DNA of 30,763 nucleotides, taken from Paracoccaceae bacterium (GTDB lineage: Bacteria > Pseudomonadota > Alphaproteobacteria > Rhodobacterales > Rhodobacteraceae). Below, piece after piece: positions 8,137 to 14,686 of this stretch. Position numbers and translations under genes: made by a program. The notes beneath the pieces were generated by a model. The model had not been told where the DNA came from and did not search any database. It saw nothing but the letters and a program-made list of their open reading frames with translations. Every line of letters starts with the position of its first letter. Position 1 is the stretch's first letter. The stretch is taken from NCBI GenBank assembly GCA_021767525.1, contig JAASTF010000004.1:1-30763 (forward strand). The letters run 5' to 3'.

Positions 8137-9429
8137 ATGGTCGACATCGCCACCCGCGTCTGGAACCACAAGTGGAAGATCGACCCGATCGTGCGGTCGC
8201 TGATCGATACCGATTTCTACAAGCTGCTGATGTGCCAGTCGGTCTTTCGCAACAAGCCCGACACGCAGGTGACATTCAGCCTGATCAACCGCACCAAGTC
8301 GATCCGCCTGGCCGAGATCATCGACGAGGGCGAGTTGCGCGAACAGCTGGATCACATCCGCTCGCTGCGGCTGACGCGCGGGGAAAGCACCTGGCTGCGC
8401 GGCAACACCTTTTACGGCAAGCGCCAGATGTTCCGCCCCGATTTCATGGAGTGGTTCGAAAACCTGCAATTGCCGCCCTACCACCTGGAAAAGCGCGACG
8501 GTCAGTACGAGCTGACATTCGAAGGCAACTGGCCCGAGGTGATGCTGTGGGAAATCCCCGCGCTGGCCGTGCTGATGGAGCTGCGGGGCCGCGCCGTCCT
8601 GCACGACATGAAGCGGTTTGAATTGCAGGTGCTGTATGCGCGCGGCATGACCAAGCTGTGGGAAAAGGTCGAGGCGCTGCGCCAGATCGACGGGCTGCGC
8701 CTGGCCGATTTCGGCACGCGGCGGCGGCATTCCTTTTTGTGGCAGGATTGGTGCGTGCGCGCCTTGCAGGAAGGGTTGGGCGAGAAATTCGTTGGCACCT
8801 CGAACTGCCTGATCGCCAAGAACCGGGATCTTGAGGCGATCGGCACCAACGCGCATGAATTGCCGATGGTCTATGCGGCGCTTGCCGAAACCGATGCGGA
8901 ACTGGCGCAAGCCCCCTACCAGGTTCTGGCCGATTGGCACGAGGAACACTCGGGCAACCTGCGCATCATCCTGCCCGACACCTATGGCACCGATGGGTTC
9001 CTGAAACGCGCGCCCGACTGGCTGGCCGGTTGGACGGGTATCCGTATCGACAGCGGCGACCCCGCTGCTGGTGCCGAAACCGCGATCAACTGGTGGAAGG
9101 ACCGGGGCGAGGACCCGACCAAGAAGCTGGTGATCTTTTCCGACGGTCTGGACGTCGACAAGATCGCCGAGTTGCAGGCCCAATTCGCGGGCCGCGTGCG
9201 CATCTCGTTCGGTTGGGGGACGCTCTTGACCAACGATTTCCGCGGCCTGACCGAAGGCGACGCGCTGGCGCCGTTCTCTCTGGTGTGCAAGGCGGTGTCG
9301 GCCAACGGGCGGCCGACGGTCAAGCTGTCTGACAACCCGGAAAAGGCGATGGGCCCGCAAGACCAGATCGACCGCTACAAGCGCGTTTTTGATGTGGGCG
9401 AGCAAGAGCGGATGAAGGTGGTCGTTTGA
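8137..9429 (+). CDS. pncB: nicotinate phosphoribosyltransferase
   Basis: PncB joins nicotinate to PRPP with ATP hydrolysis to form nicotinate mononucleotide, following PncA in NAD salvage. The 430-residue length and blocks fit the family: LIDTDFYKLLMCQSVF (22-37) at the start, DFGTRRRHSF (191-200), GTSNCLIAK (220-228), and IGTNAHELP (235-243). His240 is the position normally phosphorylated during catalysis. ISFGWGTLLTNDF and VKLSDNPEKAMG near the C-terminus are also typical. The ATG at 8137 has GGAGG with 5-base spacing. Its stop lies only 4 bases from the end of the convergent DUF35 gene, leaving no room for a conventional terminator. Confidence 0.96.
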   Translation: MVDIATRVWNHKWKIDPIVRSLIDTDFYKLLMCQSVFRNKPDTQVTFSLINRTKSIRLAEIIDEGELREQLDHIRSLRLTRGESTWLRGNTFYGKRQMFRPDFMEWFENLQLPPYHLEKRDGQYELTFEGNWPEVMLWEIPALAVLMELRGRAVLHDMKRFELQVLYARGMTKLWEKVEALRQIDGLRLADFGTRRRHSFLWQDWCVRALQEGLGEKFVGTSNCLIAKNRDLEAIGTNAHELPMVYAALAETDAELAQAPYQVLADWHEEHSGNLRIILPDTYGTDGFLKRAPDWLAGWTGIRIDSGDPAAGAETAINWWKDRGEDPTKKLVIFSDGLDVDKIAELQAQFAGRVRISFGWGTLLTNDFRGLTEGDALAPFSLVCKAVSANGRPTVKLSDNPEKAMGPQDQIDRYKRVFDVGEQERMKVVV

Positions 9430-9433
9430 CCCG

Positions 9434-9769
9434 CTAACCGCCGGTTTCCACGAAATAAGGGCCTTTGCCGGGGCTGCGCGCGGTGACAGTGACCCGCGCC
9501 CCGATGGTCAGCGGCGCGTCGTGGCTGGCCATCAGGCGGGGGCCCGCATCGCTGGCCACCAGCACGATCCAGAACGGCACCTGTCCGGTGGGCGATCCCA
9601 GCGGCGCGCTGTGCACTTCGGTGCAGGCTGTGATGGTGCCGGGGCGCGGTGCGGTGGTGGTGTGCAAATCCGTTCCGCCGCAGCGTGGGCAAAATCCGCG
9701 TGCAGTTTGAAACACATGACCGCAGATCGTGCAGTCATACAGGCGCAGGCCGGTTGGTGCATCATTCAT
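9434..9769 (-). CDS. DUF35 OB-fold/zinc-ribbon protein, partner of the thiolase-fold protein
   Basis: This 111-residue protein has an N-terminal rubredoxin-like zinc ribbon with Cys13, Cys16, Cys27 and Cys30 (CTICGH and CPRCGG), then an OB-fold region (PGTITACTEVHSAPLG, VPFWIVLVASDAGPRLMA). Stand-alone DUF35 proteins are commonly encoded beside thiolase-superfamily proteins and bind them. In steroid side-chain degradation the DUF35 domain of ChsH2 binds and supports the aldolase Ltp2. Here the coding regions overlap by four bases (ATGA, 9766-9769), so the two subunits are translationally coupled and probably made in equal amounts. It likely forms a complex with the upstream gene product and may present the acyl-CoA. 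The partnership is inferred from synteny and family knowledge. Confidence 0.9.
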   Translation of the reverse strand: MNDAPTGLRLYDCTICGHVFQTARGFCPRCGGTDLHTTTAPRPGTITACTEVHSAPLGSPTGQVPFWIVLVASDAGPRLMASHDAPLTIGARVTVTARSPGKGPYFVETGG

Positions 9770-10887
9770 CCGCCGCCCTCCAGGATCATGCTGATATTGG
9801 CGGAAAAGACACCGCCATCAGCGTGGATGAACCCGCGCTGCGGGGCGGGGGCCGCGCGCAGGCGGCGGGTGATCTCGACGATATGGGCCATGCCGCCCGC
9901 CACACCGGAATGACCGTATGACAACAGCCCGCCATGCGTGTTCAACGGCAGCGGCCCGTCATGGTCGAAACGCCCGGCGCGGGTATCGGCGGGCGCCTGA
10001 CCGGGTTGGCAAAAACCGCACGCCTCCAGGAACATGGCAAGGGTCACGGTAAAGCTGTCATAGATGGCCAGCCGGTCGATCTGATTGGGGCTGCAGCCCG
10101 CCTGGGCGAATGTGGCCTGCGCCGCGTGTTGCGCGCCCAGGGCCACGTTTTCGGGGGCTTGTGTCAGGTGCTGATGGGTATGCGCCTGCGCCGTGCCCGC
10201 GATGCGCGGCGCGGGCCTTTGGCCCGGGTCCGCCGAAACGATCAGCGCCGCCGCGCCGTCGGACACAGGGCAGCAATCCAGCAGCCGCAGCGGCAGCGCC
10301 ACGGGACGGCTCGATAGCACATCCTCGGCCTTGATCGGATCGCGGAACTGCGCGCCTTCGGTCATCGTGGCGTGGCGGCGCATCAGCACCGCCAGCGTGG
10401 CCAGGTCGCGCGGATGCAGCCCGTGCCGATGCAGGTAGTCCGCGGCCACCAGCCCGTAATAGGCCGGGACCGACCCGCCCTGCGTCACCTCGTGGTCGGG
10501 TTCGCCCACTTCGGCCAGGGTGCGGGCGGCATCGCCCGCGGCGTGGCCCGTGCGGCGGTTTTCACCGGCCACCACCAGCACATGCCGCGCGGCGCCAGCC
10601 GCCACCAGGTGCCGGGCCAGCGCAACCATCGCCAGACCGGTCGCGCCGCCCGCCTGAACCCCATTGGCAATGGTCGGTGACAGGCCGAAAAACTCGGCAA
10701 AGCGGGTGGCGGGCATCAGGTGCGGCGCCACCGTGGAATAGCCCACCAGCAGCCCGTCGATCTGCCCCCGTTCCAACCCGGCATCGTCCAGCGCGTCGGC
10801 GGCGGCGCGGGCCTGCAGATCAAGCGAGGTCAGCGGCGCCAGCTTGCCAAAACCCGTCATCGCGGCGCCGGTGATAAAGGCGGTCAT
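9766..10887 (-). CDS. thiolase-superfamily protein lacking catalytic cysteines; possible retro-aldolase
   Basis: The 373-residue protein has the thiolase fold of the SCP2/Ltp branch: MTAFITGAAMTGFGK at the start, NGVQAGGATGLAMVALA (75-91) where thiolases carry the nucleophilic cysteine, LLDCCPVSDGAAALIV (202-217), IYDSFTVTLAMF (275-286), NTHGGLLSYGHSG (316-328) and HADGGVFSAN (355-364). No cysteine is present in the nucleophile segment, and the usual C-terminal CxGGG cysteine is also replaced. His326 of GHSG and tyrosines 276 and 324 remain, recalling Ltp2 aldolases that use tyrosines for retro-aldol cleavage. The ATG at 10887 follows AAAGGAAAG; earlier in-frame codons run antisense through iclR. 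It overlaps the DUF35 gene by four bases. A standard thiolase activity is unlikely; aldolase or another acyl-CoA reaction is inferred. Confidence 0.88.
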   Translation of the reverse strand: MTAFITGAAMTGFGKLAPLTSLDLQARAAADALDDAGLERGQIDGLLVGYSTVAPHLMPATRFAEFFGLSPTIANGVQAGGATGLAMVALARHLVAAGAARHVLVVAGENRRTGHAAGDAARTLAEVGEPDHEVTQGGSVPAYYGLVAADYLHRHGLHPRDLATLAVLMRRHATMTEGAQFRDPIKAEDVLSSRPVALPLRLLDCCPVSDGAAALIVSADPGQRPAPRIAGTAQAHTHQHLTQAPENVALGAQHAAQATFAQAGCSPNQIDRLAIYDSFTVTLAMFLEACGFCQPGQAPADTRAGRFDHDGPLPLNTHGGLLSYGHSGVAGGMAHIVEITRRLRAAPAPQRGFIHADGGVFSANISMILEGGG

Positions 10888-10945
10888 CGCAGCAGTCTTT
10901 CCTTTGCCCGTCGGCCCATCCTTGCAGGGCTGCCCAAGATTGCAA

Positions 10946-10974
10946 TTGAAAAAGTCCACGATGCAGAATAGAAA
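10946..10974 (+). promoter_or_regulatory. candidate promoter of the first iclR operon
   Basis: TTGAAA (10946-10951), a 17-base spacer, and TAGAAA (10969-10974) precede the iclR ATG at 11002 by 28 bases. The region is AT-rich compared with the surroundings. A GTCCAC box lies inside the spacer and a palindrome starts directly after the -10. Confidence 0.45.
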
Positions 10975-10990
10975 GTCCACATATTTGGAC
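10954..10990. promoter_or_regulatory. probable IclR operator: GTCCAC boxes and 16-bp palindrome
   Basis: GTCCACATATTTGGAC (10975-10990) is a palindrome matching its own complement at 14 of 16 positions. A second AAAGTCCAC copy lies 21 bases upstream (GTCCAC at 10954-10959), two helical turns away. The sites overlap or touch the candidate iclR promoter, and lie in the gap shared with the divergent thiolase/DUF35 pair. IclR-family regulators often bind such sites next to their own gene. That this IclR binds here is inference. Confidence 0.55.
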
Positions 10991-11001
10991 AAAGTCAGCC
11001 C

Positions 11002-11760
11002 ATGCTGGTCAAGCAAGCCGATAACACCCTGTCGATCCTGGAATACTTTGCCGAGCATCGCGCCCCCGCCACGGTGGCCGAACTTGCGCAGCATTTCGGA
11101 TGGGCGCGGTCCAGCACCTTCAACCTGGTGGGCACCCTGGCCGAGCGGGGGTATCTGTACGAACCCCGCTTGCGCGGCAGCTATTATCCAACCCCCCGCT
11201 GGCTGGCGATGGCCACCCGCATAAACGAGGCGCAGCCGGTGCCGCAGGCGCTGGTGCAGGTGATCGAAGAGCTGGTGGAAACAACCGGAGAAACCGCATG
11301 GGTCGCGGGGGCCAGCGGAATGCATGTCGTCGTGCTTGAGGCGCGGGAAAGCCCGCAACTGCTGCGCTATGCGGCGCAGCCGGGCACGCGTCTGCCGATC
11401 CATGTCACCGGCTCGGGGCAGGCGCTGATGGCGCTGATGACACCGGCGCAGCGCGACAGCTTGCTGGGGCGGATCGACTATCAGCCCTATAACCGCAACA
11501 GCCCGCTGGATGCCGATGCCGTGCGCGCGCAGATCGATGCCTCGCTGGCGCGGGGATGGTTCATGTCCGCCTCGGCCTATTCGTCGGACCTGGGCGGTGT
11601 GGCTGTTCCCGTTGCGTTGGGCGGGCAGCGGTTTGCCGTTACGGTTGCCGGCCCCGAAACCCGCGTTCTGCCCCGTCTTGACACGCTGGCCGCCGCGATC
11701 CGCGCGGCCATAACCACCCATTGCGGCGCGGCCAGCCTGCCCTTGCCCGCCGCCGCCTGA
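11002..11760 (+). CDS. IclR-family transcriptional regulator (first copy)
   Basis: This 252-residue protein has a winged helix-turn-helix in residues 1-60 (LSILEYFAEHRAPATVAELA, then WARSSTFNLVGTLAERGYL). It continues into the IclR effector-binding domain, including TAWVAGASGMHVVVLEAR, LPIHVTGSGQALMAL and GVAVPVALGG. IclR proteins bind small organic acids or CoA-pathway intermediates and repress or activate nearby catabolic genes. The ATG at 11002 places the HTH at the normal distance, though the ribosome site is weak. It is followed after 11 bases by the acyl-CoA dehydrogenase and CoA-transferase on the same strand, and is divergent from the thiolase/DUF35 pair, so control of both units through the intervening palindrome is likely. 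Confidence 0.93.
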   Translation: MLVKQADNTLSILEYFAEHRAPATVAELAQHFGWARSSTFNLVGTLAERGYLYEPRLRGSYYPTPRWLAMATRINEAQPVPQALVQVIEELVETTGETAWVAGASGMHVVVLEARESPQLLRYAAQPGTRLPIHVTGSGQALMALMTPAQRDSLLGRIDYQPYNRNSPLDADAVRAQIDASLARGWFMSASAYSSDLGGVAVPVALGGQRFAVTVAGPETRVLPRLDTLAAAIRAAITTHCGAASLPLPAAA

Positions 11761-11771
11761 AGGAACCGATA

Positions 11772-13487
11772 ATGCCAAGGATACACCAGAACATTCCCGA
11801 CAGTCGCGGCGTGAACGCCTTTCGCGCCGATCCGGCCCTGCGTGATCTGCTGCGTGTCTACCTGGACAAGCCGATGCTGGCGCAACTTTTGCCGCATCTG
11901 GATCGCATGGGCGCGCTGGTGGGGGACGAGCTGGAAACACTGGCCCTGACCGCCGACAAGAACCCACCGGTCCTGCATTTGCGCAACCGCATCGGGGCCG
12001 ACGATCAGCAGATCGAGAAACACCCCGCCTATCAGCGGCTAGAGCACTTTGCCTTTGGCGAGTTCGGCCTTGCCGCGATGTCGCACCGGGCCGGCGTGTT
12101 CGGTCATCCCGACAAGCTGCCCCCGGCGGTGAAATACGCGCTGGTCTACCTGTTCGTGCAGGCCGAGTTCGGGTTGTGCTGCCCGCTGTCCATGACCGAC
12201 TCGCTGACGCGAACGCTGGTGAAATTCGGCGATCCTGCCCTGGTCGAACAGTTCTTTGATCAGCTGACCAGCCAGGACATGGACGTTCTTATGCAGGGCG
12301 CGATGTTCATGACCGAGCAGATGGCAGGCTCGGACGTGGGGGCGATCGACACCGTCGCGCAGCAGGACGACGACGGAACCTGGCGGCTTTACGGCGACAA
12401 GTGGTTCTGCTCGAACCCCGATGCGGGGCTTGCGATGGTGCTGGCCCGGCCCGAGGGCGGCAGCGCGGGCACGCGGGGCCTGTCGCTGTTCCTGCTGCCC
12501 CGGCGACTGCCCGATGGTGCGCTGAACGCCTATCGGATCTTACGGCTGAAGGATAAGATGGGCACCCGGTCGATGGCATCGGGCGAGATCGCGCTGGAAG
12601 GCGCGGTGGCGCATCTGGTGGGCGATCCCGGACAGGGCTTCAAGCAGATGACCGACATGATCAACATGTCGCGCCTGGCCAACGGCGTGCGCAGCGCGGG
12701 CATGATGCGCCGCGCCGTGGCGGAATCGCTGTTCATCGCGCGCAACCGCACCGCCTTTGGCAAGCGGCTGGTCGACCTGCCGTTGATGCGGCGGCAACTG
12801 CTGAAAATGCTGGTCACGGCAGAACAGGGCCGGTCGATGGTGTTTCACACGGCCGAGGTTTTGCGCCGCGCCGATGCCGGTGACGCCCGGGCCGCCAAGG
12901 TGCTGCGCATCCTGACGCCGCTGCTGAAATTCCGCACCTGCCGCGATGCCCGCAAGGTGGCCGGAGACGCGATGGAGGTGCGCGGCGGCTGCGGTTATAT
13001 CGAAGAGTTTTCCGACGCCCGCGTGCTGCGCGATGCGCATCTTGGCTCGATCTGGGAAGGCACCAGCAACATCGTTGCGCTGGACGTGGCCCGTGCCACC
13101 CGGCGCGAGGGCGCGTTGGACGCCCTGCGCGCGCATCTGGACGACCTGGCCGAGCAGGCGGGCAACATGCTGCCCGGAGGGGCGCGCGATACGCTGGCCC
13201 GCGCCGCCGATCTGCTGGATGCCGTGGCCAACGACCCGGCCCGCGAGGGCGAGGTGCGCCAGGCCGCCAGTGCCGTATACAACGCCGCTTCGGCCATAAT
13301 CATGGCCTGGGAAGACGCGCAGCCGGGGCTGGGCACCGGCGATCGGGCGCGGCTGGCCGGGCTGGTTCTGAAACACAAGCTGCTGCCGCGCGACCCGCTG
13401 GCCAGTGGCGACAGCGATGCCGAAGACGCCGATCTGCTGGACCGCGCCTTTTCCGAAACCGAACCCATGCTGGAGGCTGCCGAATGA
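11772..13487 (+). CDS. long acyl-CoA dehydrogenase, AidB-like subgroup
   Basis: The enzyme is a flavoprotein that should introduce a 2,3-double bond into an acyl-CoA. At 571 residues it is much longer than ordinary members (about 380) and matches the AidB-like class with extra N- and C-terminal parts. Visible blocks are GAMFMTEQMAGSDVGA (176-191, substrate/FAD loop), WRLYGDKWFCSN (204-215), LKDKMGTRSMASGEI (259-273), RNRTAFGKRLVDLPLMR (324-340) and GSIWEGTSNIVALDVAR (425-441). Glu429 of WEGTSN is at the catalytic base position. The start at 11772 follows AAGGAA; an upstream in-frame extension overlaps iclR and is rejected. It overlaps the CoA-transferase gene by four bases. The substrate is unknown, and some AidB-like proteins have no proven dehydrogenase role. 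Confidence 0.92.
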   Translation: MPRIHQNIPDSRGVNAFRADPALRDLLRVYLDKPMLAQLLPHLDRMGALVGDELETLALTADKNPPVLHLRNRIGADDQQIEKHPAYQRLEHFAFGEFGLAAMSHRAGVFGHPDKLPPAVKYALVYLFVQAEFGLCCPLSMTDSLTRTLVKFGDPALVEQFFDQLTSQDMDVLMQGAMFMTEQMAGSDVGAIDTVAQQDDDGTWRLYGDKWFCSNPDAGLAMVLARPEGGSAGTRGLSLFLLPRRLPDGALNAYRILRLKDKMGTRSMASGEIALEGAVAHLVGDPGQGFKQMTDMINMSRLANGVRSAGMMRRAVAESLFIARNRTAFGKRLVDLPLMRRQLLKMLVTAEQGRSMVFHTAEVLRRADAGDARAAKVLRILTPLLKFRTCRDARKVAGDAMEVRGGCGYIEEFSDARVLRDAHLGSIWEGTSNIVALDVARATRREGALDALRAHLDDLAEQAGNMLPGGARDTLARAADLLDAVANDPAREGEVRQAASAVYNAASAIIMAWEDAQPGLGTGDRARLAGLVLKHKLLPRDPLASGDSDAEDADLLDRAFSETEPMLEAAE

Positions 13488-14686
13488 GCAACGCCGCACC
13501 GGGCGCCCTGTCGGGCCTGAAAGTCATCGACCTGAGCCGCGTTTTGGGCGGACCCTTTGCCGGGCAGGTCCTGGGCGATCACGGCGCCGACGTGATCAAG
13601 GTGGAACCGCCCGCGGGCGACGAAACCCGCGGCTGGGGGCCGCCCTTCAACGCACACGGAACCGCCGGGTATTTCGAGGGGCTGAACCGCAACAAGCGCG
13701 CCATCGCGCTGGATCTGTCGCGCGACGAGGGGCGCGCCGTCCTGCTGCGGATGCTTGAAGGCGCCGACGTGCTGCTGGAAAACTTCAAGGTCGGCACGCT
13801 GGAAAAATGGGGCTTGGGTTATGACGAGGTCCTGTCAAAACGCTTTCCGCGCCTGATCCATGCGCGGGTCAGCGGCTTTGGCGCCGATGGGCCGATGGGC
13901 GCGATGCCGGGCTACGATGCCATCCTTCAGGCGATGGGCGGCATCATGTCGGTCAACGGGACCGAGGCCACCGGCCCGACCCGCGTGGGCCTGCCGGTCG
14001 TTGATATGGTGACGGGGCTGAACGCCGTGATCGCTGTGATGATGGCGCTGACCCACCGGGCGGCCACGGGCAAGGGGCAGTTCGTGGAATCCGCGCTGTT
14101 CGACAGTGCGCTGTCGCTGCTGCACCCGCACGCGCCCAACGTGTTCCTGTCGGGCAAGGAACCGCGCCTGACCGGCAATGACCATCCCAATATCTCGCCC
14201 TATTCGTCCTACGCCACGGCGACGCGGCCGGTCTATCTGGCGGTGGGCAACAACCGCCAATTCGCCCGGCTGTGCGACGAAATCGGTGCGCCCGAGATCG
14301 CCCAAGACCCGCGTTTCGCCACCAATGCCGACCGAGTCGTGAACCGCGAGGAGCTGCGTACCGAGCTTGAGCGCGCGATGGCCGACAAGGACGGCGCCGC
14401 GCTGGGTGAACAGCTGATCGCGGCGGGCGTGCCCGCGGGCCCGATCCTGACGGTGAACGAAAGCCTGGCCCACCCGCACACCGCGCATCGGCAGATGGTG
14501 GTCGAGATGGACGGCTATCGCGGCCTTGGCGCGCCTGCGAAACCGGCGGCGACCCCGCCCAGTTTCCGCCGCCCGCCGCCCGAATTCTCGCAGCACACCG
14601 CCGAGGTTCTGGCCGAGTTCGGCTTTACCAGCGACGAAATCGCCGCCTTGCAGGCCCAGGGCATTACGCCCGCGAAACCGCTTTAG
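13484..14686 (+). CDS. CaiB/BaiF family (type III) CoA-transferase
   Basis: Type III CoA-transferases move CoA between acyl-CoAs and free carboxylates through an aspartyl-CoA intermediate. The 400-residue protein starts with LSGLKVIDLSRVLGGPFAGQ and has GDHGADVIKVEPPAGDETRGWGPP-type nucleotide-loop residues (31-54), LNRNKRAIALDL (67-78) and VDMVTGLNAVIAVMMAL (173-189). Asp174 is at the position of the catalytic aspartate of formyl-CoA transferase. ATGA at 13484-13487 couples its translation to the acyl-CoA dehydrogenase, so both probably act on the same substrate. Its last four bases overlap the end of the convergent TRAP permease gene. Donor and acceptor cannot be predicted. Confidence 0.94.
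   Translation: MSNAAPGALSGLKVIDLSRVLGGPFAGQVLGDHGADVIKVEPPAGDETRGWGPPFNAHGTAGYFEGLNRNKRAIALDLSRDEGRAVLLRMLEGADVLLENFKVGTLEKWGLGYDEVLSKRFPRLIHARVSGFGADGPMGAMPGYDAILQAMGGIMSVNGTEATGPTRVGLPVVDMVTGLNAVIAVMMALTHRAATGKGQFVESALFDSALSLLHPHAPNVFLSGKEPRLTGNDHPNISPYSSYATATRPVYLAVGNNRQFARLCDEIGAPEIAQDPRFATNADRVVNREELRTELERAMADKDGAALGEQLIAAGVPAGPILTVNESLAHPHTAHRQMVVEMDGYRGLGAPAKPAATPPSFRRPPPEFSQHTAEVLAEFGFTSDEIAALQAQGITPAKPL

Noticed and set aside
6818..9405. Long minus-strand frames of 485 and 443 codons opposite the unrecognised gene and pncB
   Set aside because: They are GC-driven shadows of plus-strand genes with clear family motifs or ribosome sites.
10888..11967. Extension of the thiolase-fold protein upstream of 10887
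   Set aside because: It is antisense to iclR and the acyl-CoA dehydrogenase; the conserved thiolase start is MTAFITGAAMTGFG.
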